From Anaerolineae bacterium (GTDB lineage Bacteria > Chloroflexota > Anaerolineae > Caldilineales > Caldilineaceae): DNA of 64,000 bases. This document shows positions 7,601 through 16,299 of the stretch, piece by piece. Below the pieces are notes generated by a model, which was not told where the DNA came from, made no database searches, and saw only the letters and a program-made list of their open reading frames with translations. The stretch is taken from assembly GCA_030432295.1 (NCBI GenBank), contig JAUIHI010000026.1:1-64000 (forward strand). The letters are read 5' to 3'. Every line of letters starts with the position of its first letter. Position 1 is the first letter of the stretch. The translations under genes were made by a program, and so were the position numbers.

Positions 7601-9583
7601 ATGACGATGGTTGCTCATTCAACCGATCTGGACTTTCAGGAAGCGGCGCGTTGTATACAGGAAGGCTCCTGGAAACAGGCCGCCAAAATACTAGAAGATA
7701 TGCTGGCTCAAAATCCAGAACATCAATCCTCCATTATGCCCTTATTGGATGATGTCCGGTTGAAGGCCAACATCAACACCAGAGGAACCCAGGGGCGTTC
7801 CTGGCTGAGTCTCCTGGTCACGCGCAAGCGGATCACCTATGTGTTGGTTGCACTTTTGGTCGTGGTTCTGGTGGTCGGCGTTCGCGGTGTCTACACCACA
7901 GTGGTTGTCCCTGCTCGAAACTTGCAGTTGCAACGTTCTCTGGCCGAAAGTCTGATTGACCAGGCGCGCACCGCATTGAGCAGTGCAAACTATGCGGTAG
8001 CGGCGGAACTGTACACCCAGGCATTGGAAAAGGTCCCAGACTCCCCCGAAGCTGAGAAGGGACAGCGGGAATCCCATCGTCAGATCGAGTTGGCAAACTC
8101 CTACGATAATGCGCTGTCGTTGCTCGCCGCGGGGGAGACAGAAGCCGCCCTGAAAGCGATGAAGTCGCTCCTGTCCGAGGCTCCCGGCTATCGGGATGTG
8201 CAGCGGCAGATCGACCAGATTTATGCCCAGAGTACACTGGGCAAACTCTTTCTGCAGGCAGAAACTGCGTTTCAAGAGCAGAAGTGGGAAGACGCGATTC
8301 CTGTCTATGTGGAAGTCCGCCAGAGCAACCAGGGGTACGAAGCGGATATGGTAGACCAGCACCTCTATGAAAGTTATGTAGCGTTGGCTGATCAGCGCTC
8401 TGTGATCAGCGGTCAGAGTGCCATAGAGGTAGACGAGATCGCCCAACTCTATCGCCTGGCCCTCAGTCTGCGCCCCAAGGACCGGAACAGCCGTCTGCAC
8501 GAACAGATGATGAACCAGTATCTCCAGGCCGGGATACTGATGGATGTGGCACGCTATAACGAAGCAATCGGGCTGCTGGATGAACTCTATCAGATCGACC
8601 CTGGGATGTTGGGCGGAGATGCTGTTCAGCTTTTCTACAACGCCCGCCTTGCCTACGGCCAGCAGTTGGAACAGAGCGGCAGCTACTTTTCTGCCCTGGC
8701 CCAATACGCCGCGGCCCAGGACCTGCCTGTGGCAGATACCAGCCAGGCAAAACTGCGTGCCTTAACTGTCTCGCTGGCCCTGACGCCTACGCCCACGCCT
8801 ACTCCGGAACCGACACCCACGCCCACGCCTGATCCTTTCCAGGACTATCTGGCTGCGCTGCCTCCCCAGCCCTCGCCGCTGGAAGACTTTCCGGGCTGGA
8901 TCGTCTTTCAAAGCGACCGCCCCTATGGAAGCCGCTACGGTTTATGGGTGATGAGTCCTGACGGCAGCCAGCAACTTCCTGTGGATGATCCCGATGGCCG
9001 CTATGAGTTTCTGAAGAAGCAGGCCACGTGGACGAACGACAATGTGCGCCGGATTTGGGTAGAAGATGACGGCAGCGGTAAGTCGGTTGCCCTCTATATG
9101 TGGCGCTATGATATTCCCGTCAACTGGCTGGATGCCCGGGTGGAACTGCTCAACAACAGCGGCATCAACTACCAACCGGCCCTGTCGCCGGACAACAACG
9201 CTATCGCCTTTACATCTCAGCGCACTGACGGCCCGTTAGGGAGCAATTACGGCGATGAAATCTTCATTCTCTACTTTTCTGAATACAACTCCTCTGGCTA
9301 TGTCACCCCTCATCGCCTGACCAAAAACGATTGGGAGTGGGACAAACACCCAACGTTCAGCCCCGACAGCAAAACCGTCGTCTTTTGGAGCAATCGGGAG
9401 ACGGGACGTGCCCAAATCTGGGCAACGAATACAGATGGCACAAATCAGCGCAATCTGAGCAACAACGAGTGGAACGATTGGGACCCGGTTTATATCCTTC
9501 CGTTTCGCGAACTTCCCCAATTGGAGAAGGATGGCCAGTTGGCCCCGCTCTTTGACCCCAGCAAATACACCGGGAACAAGTAG
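7601..9583 (+). CDS. Membrane protein with TPR-like and TolB/PD40 beta-propeller repeats
   Basis: Unknown role, encoded inside the Tad operon between TadC and the CpaF ATPase. Residues 1-75 form a small helical cytoplasmic region (FQEAARCIQEGSWKQAAKIL, TPR-like), one membrane helix follows at about 78-100, then a long TPR-like helical domain outside (about 110-385; ALSSANYAVAAELYTQALEK and similar units), a Thr/Pro-rich linker (about 390-410) and a C-terminal part with at least two PD40/TolB-like motifs (PALSPDNNAIAFTSQR, PTFSPDSKTVVFWSNR). Such architecture suggests a scaffold that binds surface proteins. It is not a standard Tad component. Start ATG 7601 or ATG 7607; an AAGGAG-type site precedes both. 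Confidence 0.75.
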   Translation: MTMVAHSTDLDFQEAARCIQEGSWKQAAKILEDMLAQNPEHQSSIMPLLDDVRLKANINTRGTQGRSWLSLLVTRKRITYVLVALLVVVLVVGVRGVYTTVVVPARNLQLQRSLAESLIDQARTALSSANYAVAAELYTQALEKVPDSPEAEKGQRESHRQIELANSYDNALSLLAAGETEAALKAMKSLLSEAPGYRDVQRQIDQIYAQSTLGKLFLQAETAFQEQKWEDAIPVYVEVRQSNQGYEADMVDQHLYESYVALADQRSVISGQSAIEVDEIAQLYRLALSLRPKDRNSRLHEQMMNQYLQAGILMDVARYNEAIGLLDELYQIDPGMLGGDAVQLFYNARLAYGQQLEQSGSYFSALAQYAAAQDLPVADTSQAKLRALTVSLALTPTPTPTPEPTPTPTPDPFQDYLAALPPQPSPLEDFPGWIVFQSDRPYGSRYGLWVMSPDGSQQLPVDDPDGRYEFLKKQATWTNDNVRRIWVEDDGSGKSVALYMWRYDIPVNWLDARVELLNNSGINYQPALSPDNNAIAFTSQRTDGPLGSNYGDEIFILYFSEYNSSGYVTPHRLTKNDWEWDKHPTFSPDSKTVVFWSNRETGRAQIWATNTDGTNQRNLSNNEWNDWDPVYILPFRELPQLEKDGQLAPLFDPSKYTGNK

Positions 9584-9600
9584 TCCAGGAGTAATTTTCT

Positions 9601-11049
9601 ATGAGCCTCTTTAACCGCAGCAAACCGACCGAGACGCCCGTACTTGCGTCGGTGGGAACAGACACCCTACGCGAAGCACCGGTCAAGCCGATTCCGGTGG
9701 TAGCACCGCCTCCGCCGGTGATCAAGAAACCGATCAAACCGATTTCGTCCAATGGGCGCAACGGCAAGAACACGCCTGAGCAATCTTCGACCTATCTGCT
9801 CATCAAAGATAAGGTGCAGCAGGAGTTGATCAACGATCTCAACCAGAATCCTGCCGCGTTGGATAAAGACAGTGGGCGGCAGATCATCGAGCCGATCTTT
9901 GGCCGGGCGGTTGTCTCTGCCGGGCTGGTACTCAGCCGCACAGAGCGCCAGAGTCTCTTTGATATGATTGTGGCCGATATTCTCGGTTTTGGTCCGTTGG
10001 AGCCATTGCTCACCGATGAGAGTGTCTCGGAAATTATGGTGAATGGCCCTTTCCAAATCTATGTGGAACGTAGCGGCAGGCTGGTACTCAGTGATGTCAC
10101 ATTCCAGGACAACGCCCATGTCCTGCGCATCATCGAGCGTATCCTGGCCCCTCTGGGCCGCCGTGTGGACGAGAGCAGCCCGATGGTGGACGCTCGTCTA
10201 CCCGACGGAAGCCGTGTCAACGCTATCATTCCCCCCCTGGCAATCGATGGACCCGGCATCACTATTCGTAAGTTCAGCAAAAAGCCTTTGACCATTGACG
10301 ATCTGATTCGCTTTGGCAGTTTTACCGAGGAGTTTGCTAAGTTTATTGAAGCCTGTGTGATCTCCCATCTGAATATCATCGTCAGTGGCGGCACAGGTTC
10401 TGGTAAGACAACCCTCCTCAATGTGCTGAGCAGCTTCATCCCCGATACGGATCGGATCGTGACGATTGAAGATAGCGCTGAGTTACAATTGCGCCAGGAG
10501 CACGTTGTGCGTCTGGAAACCCGCCCTGCCAATATCGAGGGCAAAGGTGCCATCCACATCCGGGAGTTGGTGATCAACAGCTTGCGGATGCGCCCGGACC
10601 GGCTGGTGATCGGCGAGTGTCGCGGCGGCGAGGCCCTGGATATGTTGCAGGCCATGAACACCGGCCACGACGGATCCCTCTCCACGGCCCATAGCAACAG
10701 CCCGCGGGATACGCTCACTCGCCTGGAAACAATGGTCCTGATGGCGGGTATGGACCTGCCCCTGCGGGCCATCCGCCAACAGATTGCGTCGGCCATCGAT
10801 CTGATTGTACACATCGAACGGATGCGCGATGGCAGCCGGCGGGTGGTCTATTGTACCGAAGTGCAGAATATGGAAGGGGAGACAATCCTGGCCCAGGACA
10901 TCTTCAAATTTGAGGAAACGGGTTTTGAGAATGGCAAAATTGTGGGCAAGCTACAGCCCACGGGCATTCGCCCCAAAGTCTTGGATAAGATGAAAGCTGA
11001 TCAGGTCTCTCTGCCGCCTAACCTCTTCCAGCGTACCCGAACCCGCTAA
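9601..11049 (+). CDS. cpaF: Tad pilus assembly ATPase CpaF/TadA
   Basis: Hexameric secretion ATPase that powers Flp pilus extension from the cytoplasmic face of TadB/TadC. The 482-residue protein has a Pro-rich N-terminal tail, the N-terminal domain with DILGFGPLEPLLTDESVSEI, the Walker A VSGGTGSGKTTLLN (about 261-274), an Asp box around RIVTIEDSAELQL, a Walker B-like RMRPDRLVIGECRG and a His box with MNTGHDGSLSTAHSNS. All catalytic motifs are present. AGGAG lies 9 bases before ATG 9601. Last core gene of the Tad operon. Confidence 0.95.
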   Translation: MSLFNRSKPTETPVLASVGTDTLREAPVKPIPVVAPPPPVIKKPIKPISSNGRNGKNTPEQSSTYLLIKDKVQQELINDLNQNPAALDKDSGRQIIEPIFGRAVVSAGLVLSRTERQSLFDMIVADILGFGPLEPLLTDESVSEIMVNGPFQIYVERSGRLVLSDVTFQDNAHVLRIIERILAPLGRRVDESSPMVDARLPDGSRVNAIIPPLAIDGPGITIRKFSKKPLTIDDLIRFGSFTEEFAKFIEACVISHLNIIVSGGTGSGKTTLLNVLSSFIPDTDRIVTIEDSAELQLRQEHVVRLETRPANIEGKGAIHIRELVINSLRMRPDRLVIGECRGGEALDMLQAMNTGHDGSLSTAHSNSPRDTLTRLETMVLMAGMDLPLRAIRQQIASAIDLIVHIERMRDGSRRVVYCTEVQNMEGETILAQDIFKFEETGFENGKIVGKLQPTGIRPKVLDKMKADQVSLPPNLFQRTRTR

Positions 11050-11052
11050 GAT

Positions 11053-11120
11053 TAACCACGAAACCACAAAGGAAGATAAGTCAGTATTTTCTTCGTCTCT
11101 TTGTGGCTTTGTGATTGAGC
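11053..11120. repeat. Imperfect inverted repeat after cpaF
   Basis: Left arm with CCACGAAACCACAAAG, right arm with CTTTGTGGCTTTGTG, separated by about 25 bases. It can form a hairpin in the 96-base gap between cpaF and the DUF192 gene. It resembles widespread dispersed repeats in this group of bacteria. No T run follows, so it is not a classic terminator. Confidence 0.6.
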
Positions 11121-11145
11121 GATGATTTGAGCATCGGAGATAGAA

Positions 11146-11496
11146 ATGCTTACTATTTACAACCAGAACCGAGAATGCCAGGTCGTCTCCCACGGGCGGG
11201 CCGCCACCAATTTTTGGACCAGAGGAAAGGGCCTGATCGGCTCCGCCCCATTGGCCGAAGGCGAAGGACTGTTCATCGAACCCTGCAACAGCGTCCACTG
11301 CTTCTTTATGTCTTTCCCGATCGATGTTCTCTACGTGGACAAAGAAAACCGGGTCGTGGGAATCGACCCGGTCATGCGCCCGTGGAAGATGGGCAAAATC
11401 TATTGGAAGGCCCACGCCGTCATCGAACTCCCCGCGGGCACACTGGAACGCACAGGCACGGAAGTGGGGGACAGTCTCACCATTCAAATACTGTAG
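11146..11496 (+). CDS. DUF192 family protein
   Basis: Small 116-residue protein of the DUF192 family (COG1430), function unknown. It shows the family core: RGKGLIGSAPLAEGEGLFIE, then CNSVHCFFMSFPIDVLYVD with the conserved FMSFPID-like strand, and a C-terminal VIELPAGTLERTGTEVGD. No signal peptide, unlike many members. Its position right behind a Tad operon suggests a link to pilus or surface biogenesis. Separated from cpaF by an inverted repeat, so it may have separate expression. Confidence 0.85.
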   Translation: MLTIYNQNRECQVVSHGRAATNFWTRGKGLIGSAPLAEGEGLFIEPCNSVHCFFMSFPIDVLYVDKENRVVGIDPVMRPWKMGKIYWKAHAVIELPAGTLERTGTEVGDSLTIQIL

Positions 11497-11551
11497 GGCA
11501 TACGCCTTTTGAACGGAAAGCGCTACAAGAAGCCGACTAAGGAGTAGCTCT

Positions 11552-13153
11552 ATGCAAGTTCGAGTTTCCACCCATCTCTCCGCCCCAACTCCGCTGAACA
11601 AAGACCCCGATGCCCAGATTCGTACAAGGTGGTCCGACAAATTCTTGAGCCTGTCCACAATCTGGTGGTTGATAGCACCTGTGGGCATCTTCTGTATCGC
11701 CATCATGTCCCCGGTGCAACCCAACGACTTTTGGTGGCACATGCGTACCGGACAGATTATCTTGAGCACCGGCTATGTTCCCACTATTGACGCCTTTTCG
11801 TTTACCCAGGCTGGTGCGGTTTGGATAAATCAATCGTGGCTAATGCAGATTGTTCTGTACCTGATCTACAGACTTGGGGCAGGGCCTATCGATCTCTCTA
11901 CAAATCCGGTCAGTAGTAGCGGACTGGCTTTGGTGCTGCTGGCCCACTCCGTGTGGATTACGTCAGGGTACAGCCTCGTATTGTTCAGCGTGGGCCGCAA
12001 CCGGGGGGTCCGGGTTGCGGCCTTGGCCACGCTGATGGGCGCAACGCTGGGCCTACTCAATTGGGCAGTGCGTCCCCAGTCAGTCTCCTTCCTCTTTTTC
12101 GGACTGTTGATTTATCTGATCGAGGAGCACGGGGCCGGACGTACCCGGAGGTTATGGTGGACGATACCCATCTTTGCCCTGTGGGCGAACAGCCATGGCG
12201 GTTTTATTTTTGGGTTGGGTGCTCTAGGTTTCTACGTGGTGGGGCAACTCTGGGTATTCTGGCGGGCTGGGATGCCGGCTTCGGAATGGCGGTCAAAGCC
12301 AGAACTGATCGCTATTGGGTTGTTGGCCTTAGCCGCCCCAGCCCTCAACCCTCAAGGACCCATCGGCATTGTCACTTACGTGCTGGGCTTCTTTCGCAGT
12401 GATGTCACCTTCCAAAGAAATGTTGAGTTTGCCCCCCTTACGATACGTCACTTTGACGGCGGTTTGCTTTTTGGGGTACTACTGTTTATGGTCTTTTGTC
12501 TGCTTCGCACCCGGTGGCGGCTACAACCCCATCAGGTTGTTAGCCTGTTGGCTTTTCTTGCCTTGTCGTTGTGGACCCGACGGGGTATCCCATGGTTAGG
12601 TATGATATTGATCCCGATCTTGGCTGACGGATTGGATCATCTATGGACGAGACAAAGGACAGTTCCTTTGGGCAAGATCAGATTGAATGGCCTGCTTCTG
12701 GGAATACTTGGTACTTTTCTGCTCCTGGTCTTGCCCTGGTGGCGCGGTAGCCTGCCCCTTGAGCCGGAAAAACGTAGTTTGCCCAGTTATAATACCCCCC
12801 AGGCGGCCACGACTTTCCTTTGTCGTCGTACAGGGTCTGGTGAAAACAGCCCTCGAGTCTTTCAGTATTCTGTCTTTGCCAGCTATCATATCTGGGCATG
12901 CCCAGATATTCCAGTCTTCGCAGATACCCGCATCGAGTTATTCGATGGTCGCGTCTGGTCGGATTACATAGCTATCGATCAGGGTCGGTTCGATTGGGAA
13001 AATGTGGCTAAGAGATACGGTATCACCCATCTCTTCCTCGATCCTCAAGAACAACCCCAGGCTGTTCGAGCAGCCCGTACCTCCGCTTGCTGGGCTAACA
13101 TCTATCAAGATGATCGAGCGATGATATTTGAACGGAGGGTCGATTGTCCATAG
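11552..13153 (+). CDS. Polytopic membrane protein, glycosyltransferase C-like
   Basis: Integral membrane protein of 533 residues with about ten hydrophobic helices after a short cytoplasmic tail. Early in the sequence NDFWWHMRTGQIILSTGYV is followed by FSFTQAGAVWINQSWL, a pattern I associate with a family of uncharacterised polytopic proteins distantly like GT-C glycosyltransferases. A C-terminal soluble part (about residues 410-533) has PDIPVFADTRIELFDG and RYGITHLFLDP. Substrate unknown; if it is a GT-C enzyme it would use a lipid-linked sugar at the outer face. AAGGAG precedes ATG 11552. Converges with the minus-strand cluster, 54 bases apart, with no obvious terminator between. Confidence 0.6.
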   Translation: MQVRVSTHLSAPTPLNKDPDAQIRTRWSDKFLSLSTIWWLIAPVGIFCIAIMSPVQPNDFWWHMRTGQIILSTGYVPTIDAFSFTQAGAVWINQSWLMQIVLYLIYRLGAGPIDLSTNPVSSSGLALVLLAHSVWITSGYSLVLFSVGRNRGVRVAALATLMGATLGLLNWAVRPQSVSFLFFGLLIYLIEEHGAGRTRRLWWTIPIFALWANSHGGFIFGLGALGFYVVGQLWVFWRAGMPASEWRSKPELIAIGLLALAAPALNPQGPIGIVTYVLGFFRSDVTFQRNVEFAPLTIRHFDGGLLFGVLLFMVFCLLRTRWRLQPHQVVSLLAFLALSLWTRRGIPWLGMILIPILADGLDHLWTRQRTVPLGKIRLNGLLLGILGTFLLLVLPWWRGSLPLEPEKRSLPSYNTPQAATTFLCRRTGSGENSPRVFQYSVFASYHIWACPDIPVFADTRIELFDGRVWSDYIAIDQGRFDWENVAKRYGITHLFLDPQEQPQAVRAARTSACWANIYQDDRAMIFERRVDCP

Positions 13154-13207
13154 AATATGCTTTCTGTTTCCTTTGTTTTAGCGTTTTCTGTAACCACTGC
13201 CTATCTT

Positions 13208-16200
13208 TTATTTCCACGCCCCTTGCACGTGTCGAGTCTCTTCCTCCACCCCGTAGACATCCGCCGCGCCATTCTCCGTCAACAGCACCTGCCGCCGTCC
13301 GTTTGCGCCCAGCCGGGCCAACTCTTGCCGGTAGCGCTGAATGCTGCCCAGATCGGCCAGACTCAGCCCGTGGACTGTACGCACAAATGTGACCTGAAAC
13401 GGGTCGCCGTTGGGCAGACCCACCACCCGGAAATCCCGCAAAATTGATTCTGTCAGATCGCTTTCCGAGCTACCAGAGACCGCCGCAAAATCCACAGTAA
13501 TTCCGTGGCTTGCCAGCCGATCCGATACGTCGTAGTTGGCCGCGGGCTTGGCGTTGCTCCACAGGGATTCCAGATAGCGATAAACGGTGCTTTGGATCGA
13601 TTTCTGTACGTCGGACTGGTAGTCCGACCCGGCTTCGCTGTTCGCCCCATCCCGCCAGAGCAGATGCTCCAGATTGTACTCCTCGGCCAGGCGGCCCACC
13701 AGCAGAGAGCGCACGGAACGCTCGTTGGGCGTGTTCGTCGTCGTCACCGCCTGCTGCACCAATTCCCGAATCCGGGTGGAGAGGGACTGGGCCAGAGAAT
13801 CGTCATCCACCGGCCCGGACAGCAGTTGGGTGATCCGTCGCCGCCATCCCGGCGCGGCCCACAGGCCGGCTAGCCGCTCCTCGCTGCGCCGTCCCTCCCG
13901 GTCCTGTCGGCTGCGCAAATAGCCCTGACATCGCTCCCACAGTTTGGGGTTCATATGCGCTCGGTAGAGATGGCTGGTACGCACGCCCGATGGGGGCACA
14001 GGCGGCGGACCCTCGGCAATCGACCAGCTTTCGAGAGAGGCCAGGGCATCCTCCACCGCGTCGGATAGCTGGCGCACCAATTGGCCCAAATGGTCATAGA
14101 CCCGGCCCAAACCTTGCTGCACCTGCTGTTGCAGGGCAATCGTCAGTTCCTGTTGGGCCAACGCCACCCGTTCCCGGCGCAGCTTTTGAATGCGCTGCAT
14201 CTGGCGTCGGTAGGCGGCCAGCCCCCCCGCAAAGAGGCCCATCACCAGCCCGGCCAACACGCCCCCGTCCATTTCCAGGCTGATAGAGCGGCTGAAGAGC
14301 AGCAAATAGCCCAACGCCACAATCAGCACCCCCCCGGCCACCAGCGCCGAACGGAGCAACGCGCCCCCAATCGACGGGCTGTTGCCCGCGGATCGGACGT
14401 AGCGTCCCTGCCAATCGCGCAGGGCAATCTGGTGTTGGGTCTGCATCGTATGCTGTTGGCCGCTGCTGGAAAGGGAAAGGGCGTGGCGCTGCTCGTCGAT
14501 CTCCTCCCGCCAGCGGCGCAGTTGACGTCGGGCCGCGGGTAGGCTGTTGGGTCGACCCGCCAGCAGTTCGCCCATTTCGGCGCGCAGACGGGCCGCGGTG
14601 GCGGGCAGCAGACGCCGGTCGCCGGGCCGTGCGGGCAGGCCGTCGTCGTTCAGTCCATCCAGCCCCCAGGCTTCGTCCAGTTTCGGCGCACCGGCCACTT
14701 CATCGAACTGGGCCTGCAACGCGTCCGCGTGCTCCTCAAAAGCCGTCTGCCACTGGGCTGGGGAAAGGGAGCGCAGGGCCAGGGCTGTGGCTGGTGGCAG
14801 CACAAAATCCGGGTGGATCGTCAGATCAGAAAGCTGGTTGGGCGCGACATTGGCAAAAAGTTCGGGTCGCTCCATCACCAGTTGGGCGAGTACCTGCGCC
14901 CGATCTGCGCCCAAATCGGCCAGAGAACGCAGGGCGCTAGGATCACCGCCATCTCTGGCGGCCTCCCCTGTCTGGCGCAGAAGCACCTCCCGCACCAGCC
15001 GCTTCTCCTCCTGCTGATGCACTGCCTGGAAGAGATAGTCCAGGGGCACGTAATCTGCCGACGCGCCGAGCAGACTGTAGGGGCGTTCGTGGGCGTTGCG
15101 CAGATCGATGCCCAACTGCTCCTCGACAAAGTGGCCGCCGTCCGCAGTCACCAGCGATTGGAGCGCATTGCCCACCAGCACCGAAAGTTCGTAGCTGCTC
15201 TGGGCCAGCCCCTGATTGCTCTTTTCCCGGTCCACCAGATAGACCCGGTTGAAAAGCGGCTCGCCGATCCACTCGTCCAGCAAGCCCTGCTGGCCGGGTA
15301 CAGCCTCCACCCCGTCACCCCGCACCAGACCCGCCAATCCAGCCCGTCCTTCCGGGCGCAAACCGGTCAGCGCTTCCATCTCAGCCAACGCGGCGTAGGC
15401 CGAGGCGTCCTCGTAGACCCGGCTGCGGTCCGCGGCGTAGCTGCCCGTGGCGAAGATCGCCACCACTTGCGAGATGTGGCGGCGTCCCAAATAGCGCAAC
15501 AGATGGGCCACCGTCGGCCAGACCAGCGCGGCAGTGAGGGGTTCGTAGAGGGGCGCGACGACGTAAAGCGTCGTCTGCACAAAGGGGTCGCCGGGGACCA
15601 GATTGTCCTGGCGGATGGGATCGACGATATGCGCTTCCAGCAGGCGGGCAATGCGTTCGCCCTCGCGCAGGGCCGCGCCAAAGGCATCCCGGCGGCTGGC
15701 GGCCAGACGGCGTTCATTGCGGCCCGGCTGGGCGTCCAAGTCCTGGGCCTGCCAGTGGAGGGGCGTCAAAACCGGCTCAGCCATTTGCAGGAGTGCTTCG
15801 GCCCGCTGGCTGGCCTGGCTGCCCGCCACCTCCACCTCCCCGTTCTGGAACATCCGCGCCGCCCGTCCAAAGGACCATTTGCTGCCGTTGCCTTCGTCTG
15901 TACCGGGTGTGCCAGGGGGCGTCCACAGAGAAGCGTCCAGCCGGGTGAGCTGCCGTTCCAGATAGAAGGGGGGTAGCGGGTCGTTGCCCAGTTTGCGCAG
16001 GTGCAGGGCCAAATTGTGGTTGGCGTCTACGAATTGGTCGGGGAGCAGGCTGGCAAAGCTGGTGATGCGGGTCAGGTCCGGGCCGTCCACGCCACGCGCG
16101 GCCCGCTGTTCCTGGGCCGCGGCCAGGCGCGGGGCCAGGTGGAGCATTGTCTGCAAGCCCCAACCACCAAAACATAGAATTGCTGCACGACTGCGTGTGA

Positions 16201-16213
16201 CGCCTGTGATCAT
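13208..16213 (-). CDS. Degenerate tubulin-like protein fused to transmembrane and coiled-coil region
   Basis: 1001 residues, no assigned function. The N-terminus (AAILCFGGWGLQTMLHLAPR, about residues 9-28) lines up with the GVGGMG Rossmann start of the adjacent tubulin-like protein, and LYVVAPLYEPLTAALVWPT followed by VVAIFATG and SAYAALAEME (about 218-280) lines up with that protein's YVVSSLCGGTGSG, VVGIFYLP and NAYAALKEL. The tubulin signature loop GGTGSG is absent here, so GTP binding is probably lost or altered. Two membrane helices follow at about 620-643 and 650-668, then a likely coiled coil. It may be a membrane-bound partner of the active GTPase. Similarity is by eye. Last gene of the minus-strand cluster; ATG 16213 has a poor ribosome site. 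Confidence 0.7.
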   Translation of the reverse strand: MITGVTRSRAAILCFGGWGLQTMLHLAPRLAAAQEQRAARGVDGPDLTRITSFASLLPDQFVDANHNLALHLRKLGNDPLPPFYLERQLTRLDASLWTPPGTPGTDEGNGSKWSFGRAARMFQNGEVEVAGSQASQRAEALLQMAEPVLTPLHWQAQDLDAQPGRNERRLAASRRDAFGAALREGERIARLLEAHIVDPIRQDNLVPGDPFVQTTLYVVAPLYEPLTAALVWPTVAHLLRYLGRRHISQVVAIFATGSYAADRSRVYEDASAYAALAEMEALTGLRPEGRAGLAGLVRGDGVEAVPGQQGLLDEWIGEPLFNRVYLVDREKSNQGLAQSSYELSVLVGNALQSLVTADGGHFVEEQLGIDLRNAHERPYSLLGASADYVPLDYLFQAVHQQEEKRLVREVLLRQTGEAARDGGDPSALRSLADLGADRAQVLAQLVMERPELFANVAPNQLSDLTIHPDFVLPPATALALRSLSPAQWQTAFEEHADALQAQFDEVAGAPKLDEAWGLDGLNDDGLPARPGDRRLLPATAARLRAEMGELLAGRPNSLPAARRQLRRWREEIDEQRHALSLSSSGQQHTMQTQHQIALRDWQGRYVRSAGNSPSIGGALLRSALVAGGVLIVALGYLLLFSRSISLEMDGGVLAGLVMGLFAGGLAAYRRQMQRIQKLRRERVALAQQELTIALQQQVQQGLGRVYDHLGQLVRQLSDAVEDALASLESWSIAEGPPPVPPSGVRTSHLYRAHMNPKLWERCQGYLRSRQDREGRRSEERLAGLWAAPGWRRRITQLLSGPVDDDSLAQSLSTRIRELVQQAVTTTNTPNERSVRSLLVGRLAEEYNLEHLLWRDGANSEAGSDYQSDVQKSIQSTVYRYLESLWSNAKPAANYDVSDRLASHGITVDFAAVSGSSESDLTESILRDFRVVGLPNGDPFQVTFVRTVHGLSLADLGSIQRYRQELARLGANGRRQVLLTENGAADVYGVEEETRHVQGAWK

Positions 16214-16261
16214 AGGAATAGAACGCGGATTACGCGGAAAGGAAGGATTTGCACGGATTCT

Positions 16262-16297
16262 AGACCTGCCAGGTTTCTAAAACCTGGCAGGTCTGAC
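16262..16297. repeat. Palindromic repeat, ACCTGCCAGGTTT type, copy 1
   Basis: Near-perfect hairpin: AGACCTGCCAGGTTT, short TCT loop, then AAACCTGGCAGGTCT. Same element at 39481-39517. It fills the gap between the tubulin-like gene and the degenerate tubulin-like gene. Confidence 0.85.
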
Positions 16298-16299
16298 GA

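Noticed and set aside
14729-15976. Plus-strand open frame of 415 codons opposite the degenerate tubulin-like gene
   Set aside because: Composition is Gln/His/Arg-rich as in shadow frames, with no ribosome site or known motif.
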